NCBI GenBank assembly: GCA_028023455.1
Contig: JAQFVV010000018.1
Span: 5,791,800 to 5,855,799 of the forward strand
Origin: Epiperipatus broadwayi
Lineage: Eukaryota; Onychophora; Udeonychophora; Euonychophora; Peripatidae
Reading direction: 5' to 3'
DNA length: 64,000 bases
How positions within the stretch are numbered: the stretch's first letter is position 1; every line of letters begins with the position of its first letter. The position numbers were made by a program, and so were the translations under genes. Shown piece by piece: positions 50,301 to 62,809 of the stretch. The notes below the pieces were generated by a model that did not search any database, was not told where the DNA came from, and saw only the letters and a program-made list of their open reading frames with translations.

Positions 50301-50600
50301 TTAGACCCACCAAAGATGTGTGTTTATTTATAATATATCATTTAGCTAATAAAGAGCATATGAGAAATAATAGCGTGAATGACACTATGTAATCGCTTGC
50401 TCATTCACACACACACTAACATAATTTATTTATAAATGTATATAACTAATTTTTCATTATATTAAAATATATTTTGTCTAACTTATTTGAGTAGTTCGAA
50501 TTCCTTCCTCTTTCCTCCACTTCCACATATTACAACCATGCTTAGGTATATTTTAATTAGTCATAGTAAATAAATGTCTCATTGTCTTCTCCGCTCTCCT
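50301..50600. other. intergenic, no feature
   Basis: A+T-rich with a short CA run near 50409. Nothing recognised. Confidence 0.5.
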
Positions 50601-50609
50601 AGTCGGCCG

Positions 50610-50815
50610 GATTAAAATTAATTCTCATGTGCCATCACTATTATGTTGTTCATTAGGTGTTTGATCTGGGGCTTGGAAGGTGGGTTCGAATCCAGGCTGG
50701 TCCCTGACCTAAATCTTGGGCTTGACTGGGTTTGAAGTACATTTTGTGTGTTCCAGCTCATGTTAGATGGACAGACATGTTTTGACCGGTACAATAGATT
50801 AAGGCAGTCAATGCA
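50610..50815 (+). repeat. tRNA-related SINE-like unit
   Basis: GGTGGGTTCGAATCC (50679-50693) matches the RNA polymerase III B-box consensus GGTTCGANNCC. A clear A box is not obvious. The 3' part (50740-50800, GTTCCAGCTCATGTTAGATG...TTTTGACCGG) recurs at 2134, supporting a dispersed short element. Confidence 0.5.
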
Positions 50816-52074
50816 AGTAATATGTTTTCACAAGTGAAATAATAACTCTATTTCAAAACTGGTCTCCATCTTATGCTGAATTTCTTACTACTAAAATCAC
50901 ATAATATCAAGTTGTATCAAAACTTAAAATTCAAATAATATTCTGAGGATAATCTTGAAGGCCCTAGACTCTTAAAATTAAAAATGACTGTATAATGTGA
51001 AACAGTGAAATACCTCAATTGTCAAGTGTACCCCTCTGAGAATGTTGTCTACAATTTAGGAATGCAACAAAATTACAATAATTAATTATTGAGGCTATAT
51101 ATAAATGCAGAATATAAATCCTCTACAAATTAATAATCCAGTACAAATCTAGTTTTCTAACAATATGCATCTTTTTGAAATATCTGATTTTACTTTGGTT
51201 TTATGCATAATAAGTATAGTATGACTACTTTTGTTTCAAACTGTCCATCAAAGCAAACAATCTCTATTAAGAATAGCACAAATCATTTAGCTATCACTAT
51301 CTACATAAAGAATTGTATGTATACAGTACAAACTAATTATATTCTCTCAAAACTGTCTATTCTTTCATTCCATATTCAAAGGAAATTCCAATTCTCATAG
51401 TAGTTTTAGAGATGTGCTACTAAGGATAAAGCAAGCTTCTGACTTTTATTGAATGATTGTAAATAATATACACAAACTTTATGATGGCAAGTAAGGAGAA
51501 ATTTTATATCTGGGCAAATAGATAGCAGAGATTGCCCTAATTTATGTTTTGTTTCAATAAAAACAAATTTGTCTAGTGATCTACTAATATTAAATCATTT
51601 TTCCTATAGTTAATATAAACTAAGATATTATCTTTGGAATCCCACATTTCCATAAATGAAAATATCCAGTCAGAATTTTAAAAAATGATTGGAATTAATA
51701 AACTGGATATCTCAAAAATAATATTGATTAAATTTTATGTATCTGTTCTTGCTATGATAGATTTAATAAATTTATAATAACTACTAATCATTCAATCTTG
51801 AGATTACTGAAATCAATTCTTTCCAACTGAAATAAAACCAAAAATGATTTTTGTCTACCAAAGATTCAGAAATTAACTTTTAAAGAAAGATAGAGATCAT
51901 GGAAAAACAAAAAATTAAAAGATTCTCTCAAAAGACCTGGTCTCTTCTACACAAGTTTGATGAATATATAAATATTTCTAAAAGAAAAATCGGTGCAGCT
52001 TCCAATGAGATTGACTATACTAAACTTTAATGCATAAAATTGACAAGCCAGCATTTCTTTTGCAATATTATTTT
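50816..52074. other. intergenic, nothing certain
   Basis: A+T-rich. Parts of 51780-52070 may be the decayed upstream region of the RT fragment that follows, but no motif is readable. The frame at 51203-51400 has no features. Confidence 0.4.
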
Positions 52075-52300
52075 AATTAATATCTAATAAAACCTGTAAA
52101 TATCAGTAAAGTTGAACTTACCATTTACTGTCTTAAACCAAAAAATACCTCTGGAGCAAATAATATATTTCCAGAGTTTCTATTAAAATTAGGACCTAAA
52201 TCAGGACAATACAAGTTCTAGCTATTCACATTGAAAAGGGCTTTCAAAATAAAAACTGATATAACATGTTTTGATTGCTTAGGAAAGTAGTCTAAAAATA
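52075..52300 (+). pseudogene. decayed non-LTR reverse transcriptase fragment
   Basis: Reads PVNISKVELTIYCLKPKNTS, GANNIFPEFLLKLGPKSGQY, then a stop, matching the pattern of the RT fingers region (E....I..LK..K..G.D.I..E.LK..G) that precedes the catalytic motifs of non-LTR retrotransposons. No catalytic motif survives downstream; 52300-53046 is A+T-rich with two chance frames on opposite strands (52735-52981) and a (GT)n run at 53003. Confidence 0.4.
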
Positions 52301-53046
52301 TTTAAAGTTTTTAAAAACAGATAAAAATTTTAATTTATTTGATAAAATATTCTCCAATAGAAAAATCAAATGTATTTTAATGATAAGTGTAGCAAATACA
52401 AAATTTGCAGAATAGTTACAAAATTCAGTTATATTACCTAAGCTTATTTAATTTATTCATTGCTAATCTTTTACAAAATAGATTCTTACCAATAATATAA
52501 AATTTTTCTAGTAAAGATATAAAAAATTTGGAAAATTCTCCAAATAGGGAAACATTTCCTAACTGAATAATGATTTCTCACAACAATAAACTAGAATACA
52601 AACTTTTACTCTATACGGTCATGCCTAGGACTACCATTTGCTTGAACTTTTATAAACTTAGGAATAATAAAGTTATTCAATTTTTTTAATGCACTTACTA
52701 ATAATATTATTTATTATTCTATTCTTTTTTTTTTTTATCTCCTTTTTTTAAATCTATTGCTAAAATTACGTTTTCCTAAATCTATCACGCATTTGAATAC
52801 ATATGTCATTAAACTAATAAATGAAATATTAACAATTTCACTATATTTAAAAGCAACAACTAAAGAAAACAATATTGATATATTAAATAAAAATTTTGTA
52901 GAATATTTCTTTGAATTCCAGTCTATAATTAAAAACAATCTTTTTAGAAGCACTTTAGTAATAATAATGAGTATGTGTTAATGGAAGATTCTTATCTTTT
53001 ATTGTGTGTGTGTGTGTTGTTTTGATATACTGTATATTATTTATAG

Positions 53047-55565
53047 ATAATTCAGGTTTATGCCCCAACAAGTTCTCATAGTGATGAAGTAGTAGAAGAT
53101 TTTTATATGGATGTACAAAAGGCTTTTGATCAGAGTAAACAACATTTTAAAATTGTTATGGGAGACTTTAATGCTAGAATTGATAGACAAATGAAAGATG
53201 AAATTGCTGTAGGTAATTTTGGTTATGGTAATAGAAATGAGAGAGGACATAGACTTGTGAAGTTTGCGGAAAAAGAAAAACTTTATATTATGAATTTATT
53301 TTTTGAGAAAAATGTTAAAAGGAAATGGACATGGAAGCATCCAAATGAAGGTACAGCAGAATTGGATTATATTTTGACTAACAGGAAATACATATTTCAA
53401 GATTGTAATGTTCTTAATAAATTTAACACAGGAAGTGATCATCGATTAGTAAGGTGTAAGTTACGTGTTAATGTAAAACTAGAGAGACAAAAATTATTAA
53501 GAAAAACAATATTTACAGTTGATATTCCTAATTTTCAGAAACATTCTAATGAATTTAAATTAGAACTTACAAATAGGTTTCAAGTGTTAGGAGATTTTGA
53601 ACATGATTCAGATTTGAATGAAATTAATATGAAAATAACTGATACACTTTTAAAAACTGCAACAAAGGTAGCTGGTAGGAAAAAGCAGCAATTGACTAAT
53701 AAAATTTCTACTGAGACTAGAGAATTTATGAAGAAAAGAAGGAATATGAAGATATACAAAAAAGATGTATTAAAAAAAATTGAATATCTCGAATTTTGTA
53801 AAATGGTACGGAAAAGAGTTGAAAATGATATAAGAAAGTATAACTGTGAAATAGCAAGGAAAGCTGTAGAAGAAAATAAAAGTCTCAAGAATGTTAAACA
53901 ACATTTTGGTATTGGTATGAAATTTATATCTGCAATAAGAAAAAAAGATGGAATTATTACTAAAAAGAGAGATGACATCATGAAATTGATAGAAGATTTT
54001 TATCAAGAATTATATAGTAATAAAGAACAAGTACCTCCTATATCTATTATATCTTCTGAATTACCCAGAATTTTAAATGAAGAAGTGAGACATGCAATTA
54101 AATGTATGAAGAAAGGAAAGGCTGCAGGAAATGATGGAATTATAATTGATATATTAAAAGAAGCAGGTGAAGAAATAGAAACAATTTTAGCAAAGTTATA
54201 TACCAAATGTCTAAATGATAAAGATGTACCGGAAGAATGCAGTAATAATATTAATATTTAAAAAAGGTGATAAAGAAGATATTAGAAATTACAGACCTAT
54301 CAGCCTTTTATCAGTTTTATATAAAAAATTTTACCAAGATAATTACAACTCGTCTACAGAGAACTTTGGATTTCCACCAACCAAGACAACAAGCTGGATT
54401 TAAAAGTGGTTTTAGTACAATAGATCATATCCAGGTATTGAGAGAAGTCATAGAAAGGACAAATGAATATGAGTTGTCATTATGTTTTGGATTTGTAGAT
54501 TATGAAAAGGCATTTGATTCTATACACATTTCTTCAGTGATTAAAGCATTGGATCATCAAGGTATAGATCCAGGATATTGTCATATTTTAAAGAATATTT
54601 ATAAAAATGCAACAGCAACAATTAGATTACATAATGATACTGGGAAAATCAACATTGAGAAAGGTGTAAGACAAGGTGACTCCATATCTCCAAAACTTTT
54701 TACAGCAGTGCTGCAAGAAGTATTTTGTGGATTAAAATGGGAAACTAAAGAAATGAAAGTAAATGGAGAGTATTTAAGTCATTTAGATTTTGCAGATGAT
54801 GTAGTTGTTTTTGCAAATAATGCTTCAGAGCTGCAGGAAATGTTGCAGGAGTTAGCAGATGAAAGTAGAAAAGTAGGACTACATATAAATGTTAAAAAGA
54901 CTAAAGTAATGTTTAATTGATTTGCTCAAAGTATGAAAATAAAGATTGATTATGAAGAATTAGAAGAAGTTAACAGTTACAAATACCTTGGTCAGATTAT
55001 TAATACAGATGGAAACATAATGGAGGAAATTAATCATAGAATTAAACTTGGTTGGAGTGCTTTTGGTAGAAATAACTTGATACTAAAAGGAAATATGCCT
55101 ATGTGTTTGAAAAGAATGGTTTTTAACAAATGTGTTTTACCAGTTCTTACTTATGGATCTGAGACTTGGACACTTAATAGAAGAGCAATACAGAGACTTC
55201 AGACCACTCAAAGGAGTATGGAGAGATGTATGTTGGGAGTAACAAGAAGAGATCGAAAACGCAATGTATGGGTAAGACAGCAAACAGGTGTTACTGACCT
55301 TATTAAAAAAATTAAAAGATTGAAATGGAGTTGGGCTGGACATATTGCTAGAAGAAATGATAATAGATGGACAATTGAAATTTTAAACTGGATTCCAAGA
55401 GATTGTAAAAGACCCAGAAAGAGACCACATGTGAGATGGATGAATGAAATAAGAAAATGTGCAGGGGTGTTGTGGAAAAGAGAAGCTAAAGATCGGAGAA
55501 GATGGATTAAACTTGGAGAGACCTTCATCCTGCAGTGGATTGATAATGGTTGATGATGATGATAA
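53047..55565 (+). pseudogene. RTE-clade retrotransposon, 5'-truncated, recently disabled
   Basis: Polyprotein of a non-LTR retrotransposon: endonuclease then reverse transcriptase. It starts inside the endonuclease (IIQVYAPTSS at 53047), keeping GDFNARI (53161), TAELDYIL and SDHRLV (53434). The RT part has KKGKAAGNDGI, KKGD...[27 protein letters not shown] and LDFADDVVVF (FADD at 54789-54800). The tail has YLGQII, YGSETW (55152), WAGHIARR and KRPRKRPHVRW, typical of RTE. Three lesions: frameshifts near 54235 and 54330 and a TGA at 54918. The copy ends in a (TGA)n-like tail at about 55550. At about 2.5 kb it lacks only the N-terminal endonuclease compared with a full element of about 3.2 kb. 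Confidence 0.92.
55545..55565 (+). repeat. RTE 3' tail, (GAT)n
   Basis: GGTTGATGATGATGATAA directly follows the coding end. RTE elements characteristically finish in a short simple-repeat tail rather than poly(A). Confidence 0.7.
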
Positions 55566-55699
55566 TTTATAGATTTCGCTTACCACAATGTCTGTTTTTT
55601 TATATGGATCTTTATTTAATAGAGTGTCACCCACATGGGTGAGTATTCATAAGAATGTGAACAGTTAATAAATTGAATAAAGGTGTTAAAAGCTTTTCT

Positions 55700-55920
55700 G
55701 GATAATCATATTATATCTTCTGAGTTGTAATCATATCACAAAGGAGCAGCACAGGTGTCAGATGTCAAATCATGATAATGAGGAACACGATCAATATCTT
55801 TCATGTGCAAATCTCCCATGATAAGAATTACGAGATTTTTATCATGAACAATATCGTGCACTTTTGGTTAAACTCAAACCAAGATATACTGAGATTTTAG
55901 AGGAAATGATTATTAGACCA
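55700..55920 (-). pseudogene. decayed non-LTR endonuclease fragment
   Basis: On the minus strand a frame reads HDKNLVILIMGDLHMKDIDR, resembling the ..vii.GDFN.. strand of APE-type endonucleases (Asn replaced by His). Stops on either side prevent extension. It converges on the RTE copy on the + strand and belongs to a different, older element. Confidence 0.4.
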
Positions 55921-56649
55921 ATTAATACAAACAGAGCATAGTTATGCTTAAAAATAGAGCTAGAGAGAAATGTGAATTTTTCATTTAATATACAATTTTT
56001 TTGAAGACAAAGAACATAGAAGAATAAGTTGTTTCAACTGAAGAAACCGACCTGATGTTCAATAATTTTAGAAATAATCATCTCTGAGATATAATAATTC
56101 AGATTTTTTTTTAAATAAAAAGTTGCTTATTATTGTAATTTATTAATTCGTGATTAAAAAATAATGGCCTGCTGAGATATATATATATGTCCTCAGTTTT
56201 CAAAATTTTAGAATCACCTAACATTCTAATAACTTATGGTATTGAGATTTTGGACTTTAGTTTACTTTATTTTCTTTGTCTTTCAAATCTAAGGAAATAA
56301 TTAGGGATGCGATGCAAATATTTGAGAACATTTTTTTGAAATTTTATTTTAACTAATGAATAATTTGCTGTTGCTGATATTTGGAACAAAAATATTCATA
56401 TTAAAGTTTCTGAATACTCAGATATCATTATGTGTACAATATTGCTTCAAGATTCTTAATTTCCAAGACTTTCAAAATTGTTGGATTAAGAATAATTGGT
56501 TATACGTTTTATCAATTTTCTCTTTGTATTATAAATCTTCCTTATTATCTTTTAAATATATACTGTATTATAAATACATACATTCCAAAAATTTATTTTT
56601 ATTTAATAATAAAAAATATTTAAATACAAGTATAGTATATATATACTCA
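55921..56649. other. intergenic, nothing recognisable
   Basis: A+T-rich. The overlapping frames at 56356-56655 are Ile/Leu/Tyr-rich chance frames. Confidence 0.5.
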
Positions 56650-56960
56650 AGCTAGATGCAATTAGAGGGGATAATAATAATAATTACCAGAATGCAGTGT
56701 ATGCTGACTAGTGTTTTTCTCTTTTCCCAAGATGCAATTCATGCTGATTACTGTTTTTCCATTTTTCCAAGATAGAATCCATGCTGAACTAGTATTTCCC
56801 AGGATGCAATCCATGCCAACTAGTAGTTTTTCTGTTTTCCCAAGATGCAATGCATGCATACTAATGTTTTTTCATTTCCCGAGGATGCAATTCATACTGA
56901 ATCAGTGTCTATCTGTTTTCCCAAGATGCAATTCATGCTGACTAGTATTTTTTCATTGTT
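56650..56960. repeat. minisatellite, about 40 bp unit, about 7 copies
   Basis: Units built on AAGATGCAATTCATGCTGAC plus TAGT-TTTTTC-type T-rich sequence. The ATGCA(A/G)T anchor recurs at 56692, 56732, about 56773 (degenerate), 56804, 56845, 56885 and 56926, i.e. steps of 39-41 bp with one shorter step. The open frames on both strands here (56662-56859 and 56711-56941) are products of the repeat. Confidence 0.85.
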
Positions 56961-57351
56961 TTTTCACAAGAAACAATTGTAACAAATGAACAATAAAACT
57001 TAGCTTTGAAAACTATAGTACTCTCACCAAATGAGCTCAATTTTTACTAGGATCATATGCTAATCTAACACCAACTTCATTCTCTCCTCCATATGTTTTC
57101 AATCATACTGTTATGTATTTCCACATATTTTTCTCAATGTCACATTTAAAAATTCTATGTAAACCTAATTTAACATATGTATCTTGTTATGTAATAATTA
57201 TTTTTTCTTTTAATTAATGTAAATCATGTTTTCTTTCCTATCACAATCAAGATTGTAAACCTTTATTACATATGTAATATCATGAATTAATTTGTACTTA
57301 TGTAACACCTTTTGAGTCTTAATAAAGTTTACCTTTGAAACATCATAAAAG

Positions 57352-57490
<139 letters not shown>

Positions 57491-57985
57491 ATCCATGTGA
57501 ATGTATGAATGTTTGTTCTGTAATGCTGTCATATGTCAAATTCAAAACCAATTTAAAAAAACTTACTTTGTCAGTAACATTGTGAAAAATCAAAAAAAAA
57601 AAAAAAACTTAATTTGTAACTAAACCATAATTTATATTACAAAGCATTTTATGCAAAGGAAGTAAGTTCACTCTTTAGATTTAATAATCCATAATTTTAT
57701 TACTAAGCATATTTTATGTGAAGGAAGTAATTCCACCATTAGTAAACTTATTTTTTTTTATGAAGCTGTTGTCCATAACACTGTCAAATTTACATATCAA
57801 ATATAACAGGTATATTTAAATTTTAATTTAGCTTTATTAATACCTTTCTGGGTACATTTCTGAATTGTACCAAACAGGCTAGCTTGTTCCAAACTTCTTT
57901 TTTTTTTTTCAATTATGAATTTCTCACATTTATTTATATAATATTAATTTTTTTTTGTTTAATTTACATTAAAACATAAAAAGGT
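57491..57985. other. intergenic, no feature
   Basis: A+T-rich with a local duplication of AAGGAAGTAA-type strings near 57655 and 57721. Nothing else seen. Confidence 0.5.
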
Positions 57986-58085
57986 TGTCAACCATTGGTG
58001 GTTGAGAGGTCAGCACAGCCTTAAAAGCAGTTGTCCCGGGTTAGCGAGTTTGCTTCCCGGCCGATGCTATGACACATGAGAAGAA
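57986..58085 (+). repeat. tRNA-derived SINE head
   Basis: TGGTTGAGAGG (57999-58009) fits the polymerase III A-box consensus (TRGYNNARNGG). CCCGGGTTAGCGAGTTTGCT (58035-58054) stands where a B box would be, but it is disrupted. Followed by TTCCCGGCCGATGCTATGAC. The G+C contrast with the flanks supports an inserted unit. Not a functional tRNA: acceptor stem and intact T arm are missing. Confidence 0.5.
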
Positions 58086-61000
58086 AAAAAAACATAAAAA
58101 AGTTTTGTTAAAGCAACCAAATAAAATAAAGGGTAGTCTTTCCATAGGCCAGGTGCCAATCTGGTAATAATAATAACAAAGTGTACTGATTAATTTCTCT
58201 TTCTCTCAACTTTTACTTTACCAAATTCTATTTTGAAAACTAATTTTTTATTGTAAATTTTTTACCATCTGATTTACAGCTAAATTTCTTTCTCCTAATT
58301 TCTCTTTAAAATCTTTTTCAATTGCTATAGTGTACTAAGTTAATCCTCCCCCCTCCCCCAGGCAAAAAAAATTGATTAAAAAGTAAAATAGAAAGTTATG
58401 TTTTCACATTTAAGCTCATTAATTTATAGATGTATTTGATTTAAGTATGCATTTTTTTTATTTATTTGAAAACGACAGATTAATTTATTTCCTATACTCT
58501 GGTTATTGTAATAACTTTTAAAATCAAATTTTAAAGCTACGTTAACAATTTATAACTATGCAGAAATATTATTGTGACATTCAAATCCTTTCCCATGGAA
58601 TAACTATCAACCATATATTTTTCCAACCAGATATCAGAAATTTTCTTATTGAAATTGAATAAAAAGCTGTTAAATAGACTGGATTTCATCATCTAACATA
58701 AAATTTTAGTTATGAAAGCTCAATCACGAAATTCATTACCAACAAAAAATTATGACACAAAAAATAGAGCTTCGTATAATGTCTCAAATAAAATTATTTT
58801 TCTATATTCAATTTATTATCTTATCAGTAGGTTCAAGATGGTACATGATCCTTGTATTTATCATTCAAAAACAACACTTAACACCTTTCATTTATGCAGC
58901 TGCAATCAAATATGTACAATGTATATCATGCCTGAGTTATTTATATACCAAATGCAGACTTTAAGTCATAAATGAATCCATCCGTATTCAGATCACTTGT
59001 AAACAATTGTGCATAGTTGTCTAGCAAAAATATAAATAAAGTAATATTGTATCAGTTTCAAGCTCTATTTAATTAATACATCTTCGTTATGTTAATATAT
59101 CAGAATTCTCATGCAAAATTGATCTTAATTTTGTCTGAATGTATGTGTACTAATAATCCCAGCATCCTGTTTTTTTACATTCAGATGATTTTAAAAATAA
59201 ACAATTCAAGTAAAAAAAAATATTAACAATTGAAAATGTGATAAGAATGATAATAATCAAAATAATATCTAAGAAGACATAACTAGTAATAGCAATCTGT
59301 TCGAAAATATTTACCACAAAAACTTGTAGTACTTTCATACTAATGCTGGACATATTCAACATGGTCACAGCCACATTAGATATAAATGTTTATATTTTTT
59401 TTTTAATTTATCTACTCCCAAAACTGATAAGATTATTTTCACTTAGCAATTTGATTAACAAGTGTTTATTTTGTAACAATACAGAGAAAAAAACTATCAA
59501 CATGAGTATGTGCAGTATGATAATTTATACATCAAAACACTTCAATAAAGAAAGTTTTTAGAAGAGTTATCACATCACATAGGTCTTCAATTTTGAAGAG
59601 ATCAATAGAAATATTATATTGATGTCTTTGGACAGGCTTTATTTACAAACTCACACTAGATAAATTTGCATGCATATAATATATAAAAAACAAATGTTAT
59701 TTTAAATATTACAGACCTCAAAAAGTTAGAAGTAAATTTTACAATGAGCACACAATCATTTCTTGAAATACAAATGCATTCACATATTATATGTTGATCC
59801 TTTAGGTTTTTTATTTGATATATTGCAAAGTGATTTGTAAACTTTTATAGCATCAAACTTTTTTCAAAAGACCTTAGTAGCGTGCTTAATTATAGCTCCA
59901 CAATGTATTTTTTGTACCTTCAGGTCATTTGTAATATTGTACTTTTTAAGAATAAGATTAAAGTCATATTTATAACATCATAAGGTCTGCCTTTTTCACT
60001 AAAGCCAGCCCGATTCTCCATAAAATACCTTTTTAGAGAAGTTTGTTATTATTATTTTACTTCACATAATTTAATGAAGATCTGCTCATACAATTATAAA
60101 TTCAATATTATCATATCCAGAAAGCAAAACAACAATTGGTTCATATTTTCAGGACCCTATGGAGGATTTTTGAGCATATTTTTTTTAGAATTGATACTAT
60201 ATCTGTAAAAATTTCATGTCACATTCATACAACTAATTTAGTTGAAGTTTTATTCTTATATTTGTTAGAAAATTAAAGAAATTATATTAAAAAAATTTAC
60301 ATTAGAGTGTATATGTGGAGATTTAGTTGAAGTAATTATATCATTAAGTACAGCATTATCATACTGAAGTCTACTGTACCTCAATATCCAACTCTCCTTT
60401 CTGTTTAGAGAGCTACCAAGATATTTAAATTAAGTCACATTTTTAAGCTGATAATTATCAGAACTACAAGTTGCTAAAGATTATCTTCCACCACAGATTA
60501 TAGAGCTATGTAAATAAATTAACAAATATATGTTTCATTCTCAACTACAAAAGAATTATAGGTTTCTAGGAGTATCATATTTTTAACTTGGATCTTGAGA
60601 TAGTAATCCAGAAATAAAAATATTAGACCTTTGGATTGAAAATGCTAGCTTAGGAATGAATGAATACAAAGAATTGAAATATATTAGTTTAATATTTAAA
60701 ATTTTTTCTGGAAACCTTATCTTCAATTTCCTCTTTAATAGTATTTATTCAAAATTTATTATTACAATTTATACTAAAAACTCTTAAGATCTGAAAATAA
60801 GAGACTTTTGTTTTCATTGGTTAAAAAGATTCTTAATAGTAAATCTTCTAAACACTTTCATGGTTGTTACAAATTCTTGATCCTATAATTACCATAAAGA
60901 CTGAGAGAATAACTTCATATCTTATATTGAAAACTCTTTGAGAAAAAAAAAAAATTGCAAAAATTATGAATCAGTTTTTTTTTTCCATTCATGAAAAACT

Positions 61001-61500
61001 AATTTTTATAATAACTTAAATTTGACATACTACAGTTGTTGTCTCTAGCAAAAAAAATTTTAATGATCACATATTATCTAAATTATCTATAGATTAAACG
61101 TGTTAGATATAATCAAAGTATAATACTTTTTAAAAATCAATTATTTATTGGAGTGGTTATTTTTTTCTATAAAAAAGTAAATATTTATTTACAATTTTAT
61201 AACAATTTATGTTTAGCTAGAAAAGATTTTTATTAATACTTTTTTATCTCTTTGTTTCATATTCATCTATAAATCTTTTGTTTAATTATTCACTTTACTG
61301 AAAACATACTTATTATATATTTGCTATCTTGATTGCTTTCTCTACATTTAATCAAATCTTTTAGCTACTGATTAAATGACTTCACTAGCTTTCTTAAAGA
61401 TCAGATTTATTTTATATCATTATTATATTTATAAATAATTTTATTGAAAAACCATATGTAATAATGATACAATTGTAAATCAAAAATAATAGTTATCCAT
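58086..61500. other. intergenic, nothing certain
   Basis: A+T-rich. 60160-60700 contains weak strings (for example RFLGVSYF on the + strand near 60560) that might be remains of a retroelement polymerase, but no motif is convincing. Frames at 58712-58975 and 59150-59561 are chance frames. Confidence 0.4.
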
Positions 61501-61543
61501 GTTAGTCAGGCAACCAAATGTTCTGATGTGGTTACTAGTGTTG

Positions 61544-62785
61544 TTAATCCAGCTTAATCAGGCTCCACGTGTTGTCAAATAAAAACCTGGATGAGATTAT
61601 TCTGTCCTTATGGCGAAATTCCTTCAGCTTGGAAATGAATGTGTCTTCAGGCTTGGGATGAGGAAAGGTAAACTTGTTGCGACATCTGGCCATCCAGATA
61701 GCATAAATGAGAAAGGTTGAGAATCTTGTGGTGACATAATCGCTGGACAGGGAGCAGCATTTGATATTTAAGATTTTGTTCAGGGAAATATGGCAGTGGT
61801 AAGTAATGAAAGTTCTGATTTTGTTATATGCTGGGCAATCATTTATCATATGATCAAAGGTTTCACAGGTTCTATGGCAGTTGTGACATGTAGGATCTAT
61901 ATTCTTGAGGAATCTCCTGTAGTGCAGGAACCAGTTCATCTGGAGTGAATTCAGGTTGATTTTCACTAGAAAGTCCAGGAACCTTGGCTCCAGCTTGAGA
62001 TGCTTGAAAAACCTGGTGACCACCTGATTGTTACCACCGAGGTAAGGAATGGTAGAGTTTTGTGTGGAGAATAGCAGGTTATGAGCATCCCAAATGGAGA
62101 TTTTTGTCTGAATACTAGGGTAGAGTGGCCATTGTGAGTGAAAAGGTAGTCAAGTATCTGATTTAGCCAGCTTATCTTTGAAGGTGGAGGTCTGCCTGAT
62201 GGAATGACTGGTTGTTCCACTACAATCTGGGGAAATTTCTTTTGTAGGATGTGGATCAGAGAGTGGCACTCTTGGTAATATATAGAAAAAGTTGCGTGCA
62301 ATGACTTACCATTATTTTTACTATGTTGCTGCATGTGTTCAATTCCTATGGCCGCTGTTTTACCATTCCACAAAAGCCGTGCACAGATTCGGTTGATTTT
62401 TGTGTTGAAAGTCTTTGTCGTGTTAATTATGGGTAGATAGTAGTTAATCTTTGCCATTACCTTGATAATGAGGAGAGAGATTGTCCCTTGCAGTGATAAA
62501 TAAACCTTGGCAAGGTTTTTAACTGTGTTGGTGGCGGCTTCAATGATGGAATTCTGTATTTGTATCAACATGGCTTGCGGTGACTTGTATATGGAAAACC
62601 CCAAAATGTTTTGGAGATCTGCTGAGAAAGGCGATGATATCTTCTTGCTGATGTTGATTTTCCAGGCTGATGACTTGTTGAGGTTGAAGGAAAGTTTGGA
62701 GGATTCGGAAAATTTTTTGATTATTTGGATGAGAGGTTTTAGATATTTTTGGGAGGGTAAGGTGACAAGTACATCATCCATGTAG
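61544..62785 (-). pseudogene. LINE reverse transcriptase palm to C-terminus
   Basis: Two frames joined by a frameshift near 62110. 62785-61966 carries AYMDDVLV, the post-catalytic LNLNKSSAWKI-type strand, SLQGTIS and LWNGK. 62023-61544 carries FFKHLKLEPRFLDFLVKINL, then CHNCHRTCETFDHMINDC and ends KLD at 61544. The true frame of the C-terminal part extends upstream to about 62105 (DAHNLLFSTQNST). The catalytic box is YMDD rather than the FADD/YADD usual for LINEs. Confidence 0.75.
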
Positions 62786-62809
62786 GCAAATGCTTTACAG
62801 TGTTTCTTC

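Noticed and set aside
53580-54206. Minus-strand frames opposite the RTE element
   Set aside because: Antisense shadows of the reverse transcriptase gene, whose + strand motifs are unambiguous.
56650-56960. Repeat array considered as a CRISPR-like array
   Set aside because: Units are contiguous and similar along their whole length with no unique spacers, in an animal genome; it is a minisatellite.
57986-58085. Functional tRNA gene
   Set aside because: A-box-like start is present but the B box is broken and no acceptor or T-arm pairing can be drawn; better explained as a SINE head.
60160-60700. Possible RTE-like polymerase remnant (RFLGV string) on the + strand
   Set aside because: Too decayed; no catalytic or tail motif could be read, and A+T-rich DNA gives such strings by chance.
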